A stretch of DNA of 64,000 nt from Bacteroidales bacterium (GTDB lineage: Bacteria > Bacteroidota > Bacteroidia > Bacteroidales > P3): NCBI GenBank assembly GCA_016292015.1, contig JAEEZY010000027.1, positions 62,001 through 126,000 on the forward strand. The letters run 5' to 3'. Under the pieces are notes generated by a model. That model was not told the origin of the DNA, searched no databases, and saw nothing but the letters and a program-made list of their open reading frames with translations. The position numbers and the translations under genes were made by a program. Numbering within the stretch: the stretch's first letter is position 1; every line of letters starts with the position of its first letter. Shown here one piece after another: positions 45,034-55,153 of the stretch.

Positions 45034-45639
45034 ATGGCAAGATACACTGGTCCTAAAACCAAAATTGCAAGAAAATTCCACGAACCCATTTACGGTCCGG
45101 ATAAGAATTATGAGAAAAGACCTTATGCTCCTGGTATGCACGGTCAGAACAAACGTCGTGGTAAAACCTCTGAATATGGCATCCAGCTCCAGGAAAAGCA
45201 GAAGGCAAAATATACCTATGGAATCTTGGAACGTCAGTTCCGTAAACTTTATGCCGAGGCTTCACGTCGTGGTGGCGTTACCGGTGAGGAACTCATGAAA
45301 CTCATTGAGGCCCGTCTCGACAACGTGGTCTATCGTCTCGGTATTGCCAAGAGCCGCGCACAGGCTCGCCAGCTTGTTTCACACCGTCATATCGCTGTCA
45401 ACGGCAATGTGGTCAACATCCCGTCATATTCTTTGAAGGTTGGTGATGTAGTTTCGGTTCGTGAACGTTCAAAATCCCTTGAGATTATAGCAGATTCTCT
45501 CGCTTCTCGCGCTAATAACTACTCGTGGCTCGAGTGGGACGCCAACACCATGAGCGGCAAGTTCATGAATTTCCCGCAGCGTGCCGACATCCCCGAAACT
45601 ATCAACGAGCAGCTCATCGTCGAACTCTACTCGAAGTAA
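45034..45639 (+). CDS. rpsD: 30S ribosomal protein uS4
   Basis: 201 aa. [39 protein letters not shown], and the S4 RNA-binding domain [35 protein letters not shown]. Primary 16S binder and in many bacteria the alpha-operon repressor. Confidence 0.98.
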   Translation: MARYTGPKTKIARKFHEPIYGPDKNYEKRPYAPGMHGQNKRRGKTSEYGIQLQEKQKAKYTYGILERQFRKLYAEASRRGGVTGEELMKLIEARLDNVVYRLGIAKSRAQARQLVSHRHIAVNGNVVNIPSYSLKVGDVVSVRERSKSLEIIADSLASRANNYSWLEWDANTMSGKFMNFPQRADIPETINEQLIVELYSK

Positions 45640-45719
45640 CGGTCCGGTGCTGAGTTAGTCCGGGAATAAGCTTGAAAAAGCTTGAATCAACAGTAATTAT
45701 TAACGAGAAAGATAAAAAG

Positions 45720-46712
45720 ATGTCAATATTAGCATTCCAAAAACCGGATAAGGTGATAATGCTGGAGTCTGACGACTTCCGCGGCTCGTTCGAGTTCAGA
45801 CCTCTTGAGCCTGGATATGGTGTCACCATCGGTAACGCATTGCGCAGAATTCTTCTTTCCTCGCTTGAAGGATTCGCAATCACTTCAGTCAGAATCGACG
45901 GTGTTGACCATGAGTTCTCATCTCTCCCCGGCGTTGTCGAGGACATGACTGACATTGTCTTGAGTCTTAAACAAATCCGTTTCCGTCGCCAGATAGAGGA
46001 CACTGACAGCGAGAAAGTCTCTTTCGAGATTGTCGGACAGTCGGTACTGAAGGCTGGAGACCTCAACAACTATCTTAACGGATTCCAGGTCCTCAACCCG
46101 GAAGTTGAGATATGCCATATGGAGCCCACCACCTCGCTCAAGATAGAACTCACCGTTGAGAAGGGCAGGGGATATGTGCCTTCAGAGGAAAACAAGAAAG
46201 CCTCCGACCCGATAGGTGTTATCGCCATTGACTCGATCCACACCCCCATCAAGAACGTCAAGTATGAGGTGGAAAACTTCCGCGTTGAGCAGAAGACCGA
46301 CTATGAGAAGTTGATTCTCGACATCGAGACCGATGGTTCCATTTGTCCGAAGGATGCCTTGAAAGAGGCTGCCACCATCCTGATTCAGCATTTCATGCTC
46401 TTCTCGGATGAGCGCATCTCGCTTGAGGTTGAACCCAAACAGGTGGTCGAGGAGTTTGACGAGAACACCCTCCATATCCGTCAGCTTCTCAAAACCAAGC
46501 TTACCGATATGGACCTCTCGGTCAGGGCGCTCAACTGCCTCAAGGCTGCCGAAGTCGAGACCCTTGGTGACTTGGTCTCCTTCAACAAGGTTGACTTGCT
46601 CAAGTTCAGAAACTTCGGTAAGAAGTCGCTCACCGAGCTTGAAAACCTCGTGGCATCGAAGAACCTTGAGTTCGGAATGAATATTTCAAAGTATAAACTA
46701 GATAAGGAATAA
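45720..46712 (+). CDS. rpoA: RNA polymerase alpha subunit
   Basis: 330 aa from ATG 45720 ([19 protein letters not shown]). The open frame extends 48 nt upstream but without conservation. The N-terminal dimerisation domain includes GTLGNALRR-equivalent [18 protein letters not shown]. The C-terminal DNA-binding domain [32 protein letters not shown] and [13 protein letters not shown] is complete. Confidence 0.98.
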   Translation: MSILAFQKPDKVIMLESDDFRGSFEFRPLEPGYGVTIGNALRRILLSSLEGFAITSVRIDGVDHEFSSLPGVVEDMTDIVLSLKQIRFRRQIEDTDSEKVSFEIVGQSVLKAGDLNNYLNGFQVLNPEVEICHMEPTTSLKIELTVEKGRGYVPSEENKKASDPIGVIAIDSIHTPIKNVKYEVENFRVEQKTDYEKLILDIETDGSICPKDALKEAATILIQHFMLFSDERISLEVEPKQVVEEFDENTLHIRQLLKTKLTDMDLSVRALNCLKAAEVETLGDLVSFNKVDLLKFRNFGKKSLTELENLVASKNLEFGMNISKYKLDKE

Positions 46713-46719
46713 AAAGAAT

Positions 46720-47226
46720 ATGAGACACGGTTGCAAAATAAATCATCTGTCAAGGACGCATGCGCACAGGGTTGCCATGATGTCGAATATGGCCACGTCG
46801 TTGATTCTGCACAAAAGAATCGAGACCACAGTAGCAAAGGCCAAAGCTCTGCGTGTGTATGTAGAGCCTATCATAAGTCGCTCGAAGGAGGATTCCACCC
46901 ACAATCGCCGTATGGTGTTCAGCTATCTGCATAGCAAAGAGGCCGTCAACGAGCTTTTCCGCGAGGTTGCACAGAAGGTGGCCAACCGCCCCGGTGGTTA
47001 CACTCGCATCTTGAAGACCGGCATCCGCAAGGGTGACAACTCTGAGATGTGTATCATCGAGCTCGTTGATTATAACGAGAACATGCTGAAAGAAACCGCT
47101 ACGAAGAAGGCGAAAGCCACTCGTCGTAGTCGCAGCAAGAAGGCCGAAACACCGGCAGTGGAGGCTGCTGCCGAGACACCGGCAGTGGAAGCTCCCGCTA
47201 CCGAAGAGGCTCCGAAAGCTGAATAA
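46720..47226 (+). CDS. rplQ: 50S ribosomal protein bL17 with repeat tail
   Basis: 168 aa. [20 protein letters not shown] and [25 protein letters not shown] are the conserved core. From about residue 130 a low-complexity basic then acidic tail follows, with ETPAVEA repeated twice. The repeat comes from a 14-base direct repeat at 47149 and 47176 (period 27 nt). Last gene of the superoperon. Confidence 0.97.
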   Translation: MRHGCKINHLSRTHAHRVAMMSNMATSLILHKRIETTVAKAKALRVYVEPIISRSKEDSTHNRRMVFSYLHSKEAVNELFREVAQKVANRPGGYTRILKTGIRKGDNSEMCIIELVDYNENMLKETATKKAKATRRSRSKKAETPAVEAAAETPAVEAPATEEAPKAE

Positions 47227-47240
47227 CACAGCGATCATAA

Positions 47241-48614
<1,374 letters not shown>

Positions 48615-48632
48615 AAAAGCCATAGCTAATCA

Positions 48633-48670
48633 GAGGGCGTAGTATCTTTATTGAGCTACGCCCTCATTTT
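48633..48670 (+). terminator. Terminator of eno
   Basis: GAGGGCGTAG / CTACGCCCTC, a perfect 10-bp stem (48633-48642 with 48656-48665) with a 13-nt loop, followed by ATTTT. Confidence 0.85.
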
Positions 48671-48709
48671 ACAACATATTTCACTTATCAACCTATCAAC
48701 ATTTATCCC

Positions 48710-49255
48710 ATGACTACACTTGTTATTTGCATTATCGTCGTTGCGACAGCGTTGTTGTCGGTCTCACTCACAGGTCTGTTGTTTTTCCTTGTCGTGAAGA
48801 AATATTTCGACAACGAGCAGAAGGTGCGTATGCTCGAGATGAGAATCGAGGAGCACAAAGAGTCGCTGCGAGTGGTGTCGCCCATTCGGCTTCAGGCCTA
48901 CGAGCGCATGGCGCTGTTTCTGGAGCGTATTTCGCCGAACAGCTTGGTGCTGCGTTGCTATCACCCCGGCATGGATATGCCCACCTTGCAGAGCGAGATG
49001 ACCAGCAGCATACGCAACGAGTGGGAGCACAATCTCAGCCAGCAGGTCTATATGTCTAGCGACGTGTGGCAGAAGATACGTCAGGCCAAGGAAGAGATGA
49101 TAAACATTGTCAACTCGTCGGCAGCGACGCTCGAACGCGATGCCGCGCCCACCGAATTGGCCGGCAGGGTGTTCGCCACGGTGACAGAGAAAGACCTCCC
49201 CACCGACGCCGCCCTCGAATGCATGAAAGCCGAAATCAAGAGCTATTTCGAGTAG
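48710..49255 (+). CDS. Conserved single-pass membrane protein of unknown function
   Basis: 181 aa. One transmembrane helix at residues 4-28 (LVICIIVVATALLSVSLTGLLFF), then a helical cytosolic part with PIRLQAYERMALFLERISPNSLVLRC and SEMTSSIRNEWEHNLSQQVYMSSDVWQKI. This pattern is seen in a conserved Bacteroidetes family that I cannot tie to a function. It sits between eno and a Fic gene. Confidence 0.7.
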   Translation: MTTLVICIIVVATALLSVSLTGLLFFLVVKKYFDNEQKVRMLEMRIEEHKESLRVVSPIRLQAYERMALFLERISPNSLVLRCYHPGMDMPTLQSEMTSSIRNEWEHNLSQQVYMSSDVWQKIRQAKEEMINIVNSSAATLERDAAPTELAGRVFATVTEKDLPTDAALECMKAEIKSYFE

Positions 49256-49291
49256 AAATGTTAAACCTCATTGCTTAAAAAGCAGTAATAA

Positions 49292-50335
49292 ATGACGCAG
49301 GAGAATAAAGACATACTGCTTAATTTGCTTGACCGTCATCGCGAACTGGGCATTGCCTCGCAGATAGACTACGACAAGTTCTACCTCTATTCGATTATTG
49401 TGCATTCCACCGCCATAGAGGGCAGTACAGTGACCGAGGTTGAGGCGCAGCTGCTTTTCGATGAGGGTATCACCTCCAGCAAGCGCACCGTGGTGGAGCA
49501 GATGATGAATCTTGACCTCAAGGTCGCGTATGAATATGGCCGTGAGTGGATTAAACGACACGAACCAATCACCACCGACTGGCTCATCACTCTTGCGTCA
49601 AAGGTGATGGCTCGAACAGGCAGCGAATACAGTGTCATGGGGGGCAATTTTTCAGCTGCCAAGGGAGAACTGCGGAAGTTAAATGTAACAGCTGGACTTG
49701 GAGGCAAGTCATATATGTCATATCTCAAAGTGCCTGAAAAGATGGACTCTTTTTGCGCGGAACTTAACCGTCGTCGCAGCACCGTCAATCCTGCTGACAT
49801 TTGTGCTGTATATGACTTGAGTTTTTGGGCGCATTATGAGTTGGTGACAATCCATCCTTGGGCCGACGGCAACGGGCGTACCAGCCGTCTGCTTATGAAC
49901 CTGTTGCAGATGGAATTTGGCGTGCTGCCCACAAAAGTGCTGAAAGAGGATAAGGCGACCTATATACAGTCTCTTATCGACACCCGTGAGGCAGATGATA
50001 TCGAAATCTTCCAAAACTGTATGGCTCGTCAGCACATAGATCACCTGCGGACAGATATCGACCAATATCTCACTACTATATCGGCAGAAATGGTCGATAA
50101 AGCCAAAATGAGGCAGAAAATGGTCGATAAATGGTCGATAAAGTCCATTTTGGCCGATAAACTGGTCGATATTCTGGCATTTGTGGCCGATAAAGAGACG
50201 TTTACCACAGCGGATATTGTGAGCCGCTTCGGTTTTACGCCTACCACGGCTAAACGCTATCTGCGGCAGCTCAATGAGTTTGGGTACCTTGAAATCCAGG
50301 GAGGCAACAAAAATCGAACCTACAGGGTTAAGTGA
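49292..50335 (+). CDS. Fic-domain protein (predicted AMPylase) with C-terminal winged helix
   Basis: 347 aa. The catalytic Fic loop is HPWADGNGRTSR at residues 188-199 (consensus HPFxxGNGR). An inhibitory helix motif S-x3-E-G is at residues 39-44 (STAIEG), so activity is probably self-restrained. The C terminus (from about residue 300, TTADIVSRFGFTPTTAKRYLRQLNEFGYLEI) is a winged helix for DNA binding. Fic enzymes transfer AMP or related groups to target proteins; the target is unknown. Residues 266-300 are encoded by a DNA microrepeat (50091-50193). Confidence 0.88.
   Translation: MTQENKDILLNLLDRHRELGIASQIDYDKFYLYSIIVHSTAIEGSTVTEVEAQLLFDEGITSSKRTVVEQMMNLDLKVAYEYGREWIKRHEPITTDWLITLASKVMARTGSEYSVMGGNFSAAKGELRKLNVTAGLGGKSYMSYLKVPEKMDSFCAELNRRRSTVNPADICAVYDLSFWAHYELVTIHPWADGNGRTSRLLMNLLQMEFGVLPTKVLKEDKATYIQSLIDTREADDIEIFQNCMARQHIDHLRTDIDQYLTTISAEMVDKAKMRQKMVDKWSIKSILADKLVDILAFVADKETFTTADIVSRFGFTPTTAKRYLRQLNEFGYLEIQGGNKNRTYRVK
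50091..50193 (+). repeat. In-frame microrepeat inside the Fic gene
   Basis: Six copies of TGGTCGATAA or its close variant TGGCCGATAA, starting at 50091, 50121, 50132, 50151, 50163 (partial) and 50184. They encode recurring MVDK/LADK/VADK between the Fic core and the winged helix, a likely slippage or linker-length variation site. Confidence 0.75.
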
Positions 50336-50354
50336 ACGGATAGTCTTTTAAATC

Positions 50355-50389
50355 TAAACCACGTTGGACAGATTCTCCGGCGTGGTTTA
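50355..50389. terminator. Bidirectional terminator, Fic gene / helicase
   Basis: TAAACCACG / CGTGGTTTA, a 9-bp perfect stem (50355-50363 with 50381-50389). It overlaps the helicase stop codon and lies 20 nt after the Fic stop. T-rich sequence follows on the plus side. Confidence 0.65.
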
Positions 50390-51832
50390 CTCTTTCTCAA
50401 AAAACCGCTCTTCGAAGTTCAGCAGGTAGGCTTTCTTGGTGGCGCGGGTCAGGGCGGTGTAGAGCCACCTCAGGTACTCTTTGTTGAGCATCTCGTCGGT
50501 CACGTAGCCTTGCTCTATTATCACCGTGTCCCACTGGCCGCCTTGAGTCTTGTGACAGGTCAGAGCGTAGGCGAACTTCACCTGCAGCGCGTTGTAGTAT
50601 GGGTTCGCCCTCACCGCTTTGTGACGCTCGGCCTTGGTCATGTCGGCATAGTCTTCCGCCACCGCCTCATATAGTTGTCTCGACTCCTCGGAGGTCAGGT
50701 TGGGGCTTTCGGAATGGAGGGTTTCGAGCAGCAGCTTGCAGTCGAGCGTGGGTGCGTCGGGGTAGTCGATGAATCGGAGTGTGGCCTCGACGAAATGGAA
50801 TCCATACAGCTCTTCGTGATGTCTCACCGCCAGCACCTCGACGATGTCGCCGTTGGCGATGAAGCCGATGGGCGAGTCCTCTTCCAGCCAGTGGTAGTTG
50901 TTCTTCACCACCATCAGCAGGTCGCCGGCGTTTATCTCCCCTTCGCGAAACAGCACACGGTTGCGAATAGATTGGTTGAAGAGGTTGGCGCGTTTGTTGG
51001 TGCGGCATATCACCACCACGTTCTCCTCCGATAGCTCCGAGTATTCGCGGTTGAGCACCTCTTCCAGCTCGCCACCGCCCAGGCGCACCAGGTCGCCGTG
51101 CGGCTCTTCGTCGAAAAGGGGCAGCTCGACCGGCTCGCCGTCGGCGAGTTCTGCAATGCGCTGTCGTAGGCGGGTGGCTGTCTCCAGTATCTGCGATTCG
51201 GTGCGTTGGCGCACCACCTCTTTCAGCTCCGCCCCGTACACCTTCAAACCCAGCGCCGAGCGCAGGAAGTCGCGGTCGAGTGCCGGGCTTTCGGCCTCGC
51301 CTATGGGAGGCAGCTGTGCGCTGTCGCCCACCAGCAGCAGGCGGCAGTGGTCGCCCGACGCCACATACTCGCTCAGGTCGTCGAGAAGGCTGGTGTTGCG
51401 CCGAGGGTCCATGCCTTGTGGAGAGAGGCCAATCATCGAAGCCTCATCGACGATGAAGAGGGTGTATCGGTGCTTGTTCGGCTCCCTCACGACGCGGATT
51501 CCCCCAGCGGGGTCGGTGGTGGTGAGGTAGATGAATTTGTGTATGGTGAAGGCCTGCCGCCTCGAGTAGTTCGACAGCACCTTCGCGGCCCTGCCCGTCG
51601 GGGCCAGCAGCACGGTCTTGATGTGCATGGCCGCCGCCGAGCGTATGAGGGCGCTCACCAAGGTCGTCTTGCCCGTGCCAGCGTAGCCGCGCAGAAGGTA
51701 GGCGGCGTTGGGAGCCGCGTCGTAGAGGAAGCGCACCAGCTGTGTGCATGCCTCGCTCTGGTTCACCGTGGCGGTGTGCCCCAGGTTAAGCAGTATGAAG
51801 TCTTTCGCCCGTTCGCGTTCCTCGTCGGTCAT
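50387..51832 (-). CDS. RecD/Dda-like SF1B DNA helicase
   Basis: 481 aa. Walker A GYAGTGKTT (residues 49-57), motif Ia LLAPTGRAAKVLSNY, motif II FIVDEASMIG, motif III LLLVGDSAQLPPIG, and UvrD-type C-terminal motifs VKFAYALTCHKTQGGQWDTVI and LRWLYTALTRATKKAYLL. This is the small ATP-dependent 5'-3' helicase common in Bacteroidetes, without RecBCD partners. It acts in DNA repair or replication; the precise role is unknown. Confidence 0.88.
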   Translation of the reverse strand: MTDEERERAKDFILLNLGHTATVNQSEACTQLVRFLYDAAPNAAYLLRGYAGTGKTTLVSALIRSAAAMHIKTVLLAPTGRAAKVLSNYSRRQAFTIHKFIYLTTTDPAGGIRVVREPNKHRYTLFIVDEASMIGLSPQGMDPRRNTSLLDDLSEYVASGDHCRLLLVGDSAQLPPIGEAESPALDRDFLRSALGLKVYGAELKEVVRQRTESQILETATRLRQRIAELADGEPVELPLFDEEPHGDLVRLGGGELEEVLNREYSELSEENVVVICRTNKRANLFNQSIRNRVLFREGEINAGDLLMVVKNNYHWLEEDSPIGFIANGDIVEVLAVRHHEELYGFHFVEATLRFIDYPDAPTLDCKLLLETLHSESPNLTSEESRQLYEAVAEDYADMTKAERHKAVRANPYYNALQVKFAYALTCHKTQGGQWDTVIIEQGYVTDEMLNKEYLRWLYTALTRATKKAYLLNFEERFFEKE

Positions 51833-51840
51833 GATGGTCT

Positions 51841-51881
51841 AAAAAAACAAAGGCATCGCTATGATATAGCGCATGCCTTTG
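51841..51881 (-). terminator. Terminator after secG
   Basis: On the minus strand CAAAGGCAT (51881-51873) pairs with ATGCCTTTG (51856-51848), with an inner CGCTAT/ATAGCG stem and one bulged base, then seven T (51847-51841). It also separates secG from the downstream helicase gene. Confidence 0.88.
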
Positions 51882-51904
51882 AGTTGTTTTCGTGGAAAGA
51901 GTAC

Positions 51905-52210
51905 TTATTTGTTGGCGGTCTCCGTAGCCGAAGGGGTGTTCTCCGTCTGCTCGGTCTGCTCTTTGTCGTTGGGGTTGTCGGTGTGGTTGCGCGGGATAGC
52001 CATGGTGGCGAGGAGGCTGAGGATAACGAGGGCGATGGCGAGGCCCCAAGTGGCTTTCTCCAGGAAGTCGGTCGTTTTGCGTACGCCCATTATTTCGGTG
52101 GGAGCTGAGAAGTTGGCAGCCAATCCGCCGCCTTTCGAGTTCTGCACCAGGATTACCACTGCCAGAAGCACACAGACAATAAGTATAAGTACTACAAGAA
52201 ATTGATACAT
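51905..52210 (-). CDS. secG: Protein translocase subunit SecG
   Basis: 101 aa. Two hydrophobic helices (residues 3-22 and about 53-71) flank the conserved ILVQNSKGGGLAANFSAPTEIMGVRKTTDFLEKATW. A Thr/Glu/Asn-rich tail follows. Assists the SecYE channel. It lies 12 nt after the upstream TPR-like gene. Confidence 0.94.
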   Translation of the reverse strand: MYQFLVVLILIVCVLLAVVILVQNSKGGGLAANFSAPTEIMGVRKTTDFLEKATWGLAIALVILSLLATMAIPRNHTDNPNDKEQTEQTENTPSATETANK

Positions 52211-52222
52211 GACGTTTTTGAA

Positions 52223-52888
52223 TTAATTGTTTTCGATTTTCTTTTTTATTTCTTCAATTCGGGCTGCAAAGGTAGCACTTTTTTCGGGATTTTGAATTGA
52301 TAAATTCATATATACCTCGACAGCTTTTTCCAATTTGCCCTGCCGTTCGAGTATAAGTGCCATAGTTTCAGTGTTTAGCGCATCGTTGGGCTGTAGGCTT
52401 TTTTTGCCCGATTCGCTTATTGCCACCGGGTCGATAGGAGTCGTACCGCTCTCGTGGTAGGCAGCGGTTTCGAGGAATTTGTCCAATATCACGCTCTTCG
52501 GCGCCGTCTTGAACGAAATCTCCTGATAGTCGTTGATTTCTTTCAGTATGTCGGATTCCTGTGCAGGCGCCGGTTTCTGGTTCGTCACGGGCGTCGGTTC
52601 TGCAACGGGTGTCATGACGGGCGTAGCGGTGGTGGCCGCGGGCGTTCTCAGCTTCACGCGCTCCATCAGCGAGGCAAGGTTGTTCTGCACAGGCAGGTAC
52701 ATCAGAGTCGTGTGCATGTTGCACATCTTGTCGGCCGCAATGTTGCAGGCCTTGCTGCACAGCGTGTCCATCAGGCGTAGCATCGCGCAGTAGGGCGTCT
52801 TGAGGCACTCTTCCTGCACAAGCACCTTGTCCTGGAACGTAAGTTCCAGCGGGTTATCGACCAACGTATTGAATCTTTTTATATCCAT
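52223..52888 (-). CDS. Small TPR-like protein upstream of secG
   Basis: 221 aa. No signal peptide. The N-terminal 80 residues are helical with four Cys (LCSKACNIAADKMCN). A Pro/Ala/Thr linker follows at about 85-115 (TPAATTATPVMTPVAEPTP). The C terminus ends in one TPR-like helix pair (TETMALILERQGKLEKAVEVYMNLSIQNPEKSATFAARIEEI-type). Bacteroidetes often have a protein with this C terminus before secG. Function unknown. Confidence 0.7.
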   Translation of the reverse strand: MDIKRFNTLVDNPLELTFQDKVLVQEECLKTPYCAMLRLMDTLCSKACNIAADKMCNMHTTLMYLPVQNNLASLMERVKLRTPAATTATPVMTPVAEPTPVTNQKPAPAQESDILKEINDYQEISFKTAPKSVILDKFLETAAYHESGTTPIDPVAISESGKKSLQPNDALNTETMALILERQGKLEKAVEVYMNLSIQNPEKSATFAARIEEIKKKIENN

Positions 52889-52921
52889 CGGCTTCTTCAG
52901 CTTTCATTTGGAAACGGTTTG

Positions 52922-52929
52922 CAAAAATA
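52922..52929 (-). promoter_or_regulatory. -7 promoter element for the TPR-like/secG pair
   Basis: TATTTTTG on the minus strand, 33 nt upstream of the ATG at 52888. No convincing -33 element. Confidence 0.5.
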
Positions 52930-53089
52930 CAACTTTTCAACAAAATATGGAAAAAACAAAAAGCCTCTATATTGAATAAAATGATTATGGTGACGCTTAA
53001 TGGGTTGAAAAATAGTGCGGTGTGTGCGAAAATCAATACGTTGTTTATTCTTGCGCCACACATGAAAAAGTGCTATTTTCAAATTTTTC

Positions 53090-53119
53090 TTGTTGATAAA
53101 TAATTTTTTTGTACTTTTG
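53090..53119 (+). promoter_or_regulatory. Promoter of rpmH
   Basis: TTG (53090-53092), 19-nt spacer, TACTTTTG (53112-53119), identical in layout to the rpsL promoter. It lies 22 nt before the rpmH ATG. Confidence 0.75.
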
Positions 53120-53141
53120 CAATTCCAAAATCGAAGAGAAA

Positions 53142-53288
53142 ATGAAAAGAACATTCCAACCATCACGCAGAAAAAGAGCTAATAAGCACGGATTTCGCCA
53201 GAGAATGTCCACCGCCAACGGCCGCAAAGTTTTAGCTGCACGCCGTAGAAAAGGTAGAAAAAAACTCTCTGTCTCCGACGAGAGATAG
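53142..53288 (+). CDS. rpmH: 50S ribosomal protein bL34
   Basis: 48 aa. [20 protein letters not shown], then [20 protein letters not shown]: the bL34 consensus. It stands alone here; rnpA and dnaA do not follow. Own promoter upstream. Confidence 0.97.
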   Translation: MKRTFQPSRRKRANKHGFRQRMSTANGRKVLAARRRKGRKKLSVSDER

Positions 53289-53401
53289 TCTGTGGTCGCC
53301 TGCGTAAGGGGAAAGTTGTCAACAGTCACCCGAGCGCGCAGGACTCGTTAGCCGCCTGAACCGGTATGGCATACAGCAAGCTCCGGCAGGTACTTGAAAT
53401 T
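53289..53401 (+). other. Structured 3' region after rpmH, possible small RNA
   Basis: Two hairpin-capable segments lie between the rpmH stop and its terminator: CCTGCG (53299-53304) with CGCAGG (53337-53342) enclosing GGG/CCC and GTT/AAC pairs, and CCTG-AA-CCGG (53355-53364) with CCGGCAGG (53383-53390) enclosing GTAT/ATAC. It is G+C-richer than the neighbourhood and has no sensible ORF. Confidence 0.3.
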
Positions 53402-53432
53402 GAGGCTTTGTCATCCAACGCCTCTTTTTTTT
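53402..53432 (+). terminator. Terminator of rpmH
   Basis: GAGGC / GCCTC stem (53402-53406 with 53420-53424), 13-nt loop, then eight T. Confidence 0.75.
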
Positions 53433-53493
53433 GTTGGCAGTGATGAAGATGTAAGGCTGCCATAAGTAACACAATAAACAAAAAGAAAAGCAG

Positions 53494-54918
53494 ATGAGCA
53501 GAAAACGCAGGGAACAGCCCGTTGTCGAGGATGTCCTGATTGAGGACGTCGCAGCTGAAGGCAAGGCGCTGGCGCACTTGGATGGGAAGGTGGTCTTTGT
53601 GCCTTTCGTGGTGCCAGGCGATGTGGCCGATATAAAACTACTGAAGCGGAAAAAGAGTTACTGTGAAGGCAGGGCGGTGGCGATAAAGCACTACTCCGAC
53701 AAGCGCGTCGAGGTGCGCTGCCCCCATTTCGGCGTCTGTGGCGGATGCAAGTGGCAGATGCTCGACTATGCCTGCCAGCTCGAAGCCAAGCAGCGCCAAG
53801 TGCGCGACATGCTCCAGCGCATTGGCTCCGTCAACTGCGACGGCATGCGTCCCATCTGCGGCTCCGAACGTATATTCCGCTACCGCAACAAACTCGAATA
53901 CACTTTCTCGACGCGAGCGTGGGTGGAAAACCCGTCGCAGGAGCAAGCCGACCTCCCCGCCGCCGGAGCCCTGGGGTTCCACATACCCGGCCTTTTCGAC
54001 AAGGTGCTCAACATCGAGTCCTGCGTCCTCCAGGACGAACTTTCCGACCGCATACGCCTCTTCGTACGCGACTATGCCTACAGCCACAACCTCCCATTCT
54101 ACGACATTCGCAACCACACCGGCTTCCTCCGCAACCTCGTCCTCCGCAACAACGAGGCCGGACAGTGGATGGTCATACTCATCGTCGCCGACAACCGGCC
54201 CGACGACCTCATGCCCCTCCTTACCGCCATCCGCGACACCTTCCCTCAGATAACCTCCCTCCACTACATCGTCAATACCAAGATGAACGACTCCTACTCC
54301 GACCTCGACACCCACCTTTTCAGCGGCGAGCCCTGCCTTGAAGAACGCATGAAAGCCTTCCGGGGCGACTCCTATCTGCGGTTCCGCATCAACCCCAAGT
54401 CGTTCTACCAGACCAACTCCGCTCAGGCCCAGCGCCTCTACTCCTTTGTCGCCGAGTTCGCCGACCTCCAGCCCTCCGACACCGTCTATGACCTATATAC
54501 CGGCACCGGCACCATTGCGCAGTTCGTGGCGTCCATGTGCAAACGCGTCGTGGGTATCGAGTATGTAAAGGAAGCCATCGACGACGCCAAGATAAATGCA
54601 GCGCTCAACCAGCTGGACAATACCGAGTTCTATGCCGGCGACATGGCCGACATACTCACCGACGCATTTATCAGCCAGCACGGCACCCCCGATGTGATAA
54701 TCACCGACCCTCCACGAGCGGGCATGCACGAGAAGGTGGTGCGTCAGATACTGGCGGTGGCGCCGCGGAAGGTGGTATATGTCAGCTGCAACCCCGCCAC
54801 CCAGGCCCGCGACCTGCAGCTGATGGCCGAGAAATACGACGTGGTGCGCATCCAGCCGGTCGATATGTTCCCCCACACCCAGCATGTGGAGAATGTGGCG
54901 GAGCTGGTGAGGAAGTAG
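53494..54918 (+). CDS. rlmD: 23S rRNA (uracil-5-)-methyltransferase, RlmD/RumA type
   Basis: 474 aa. The N-terminal TRAM domain (residues ~10-65) is followed by cluster cysteines in CPHFGVCGGCKW. The SAM domain has DLYTGTGTIAQFVA, ITDPPRAGMHEKVV and VVYVSCNPATQARDL (the catalytic Cys in SCNP). It methylates uridine in 23S rRNA (U1939 for RlmD, U747 for RlmC/RlmCD-like; the precise site cannot be told). Its own terminator follows. Confidence 0.88.
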   Translation: MSRKRREQPVVEDVLIEDVAAEGKALAHLDGKVVFVPFVVPGDVADIKLLKRKKSYCEGRAVAIKHYSDKRVEVRCPHFGVCGGCKWQMLDYACQLEAKQRQVRDMLQRIGSVNCDGMRPICGSERIFRYRNKLEYTFSTRAWVENPSQEQADLPAAGALGFHIPGLFDKVLNIESCVLQDELSDRIRLFVRDYAYSHNLPFYDIRNHTGFLRNLVLRNNEAGQWMVILIVADNRPDDLMPLLTAIRDTFPQITSLHYIVNTKMNDSYSDLDTHLFSGEPCLEERMKAFRGDSYLRFRINPKSFYQTNSAQAQRLYSFVAEFADLQPSDTVYDLYTGTGTIAQFVASMCKRVVGIEYVKEAIDDAKINAALNQLDNTEFYAGDMADILTDAFISQHGTPDVIITDPPRAGMHEKVVRQILAVAPRKVVYVSCNPATQARDLQLMAEKYDVVRIQPVDMFPHTQHVENVAELVRK

Positions 54919-54960
54919 AGAACGTCCACTATTCAATAGGTGGTAACCGTAAAGTTGTTG

Positions 54961-55002
54961 CGAGCGATGTTATGACATAGTGTCATGATGTCGCTCGTTT
55001 TT
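54961..55002 (+). terminator. Terminator of rlmD
   Basis: CGAGCGA / TCGCTCG (54961-54967 with 54991-54997), an internal loop, ATGACA / TGTCAT, loop TAG, then a T-run at 54998-55002. It separates the housekeeping block from the defence locus. Confidence 0.8.
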
Positions 55003-55153
55003 AGCTTAAAGCGTGACAAACTAACAGATGTAGAGTGGTTTTTTATTGTGACAATATGGCAGTAGTGCATTGTGGTATGATTGTTGATGGGGAGAATATT
55101 GAAGAAAAAACCATTAATTCATCAAAATTCTTAACCCTTAAAAACAAAAACCT

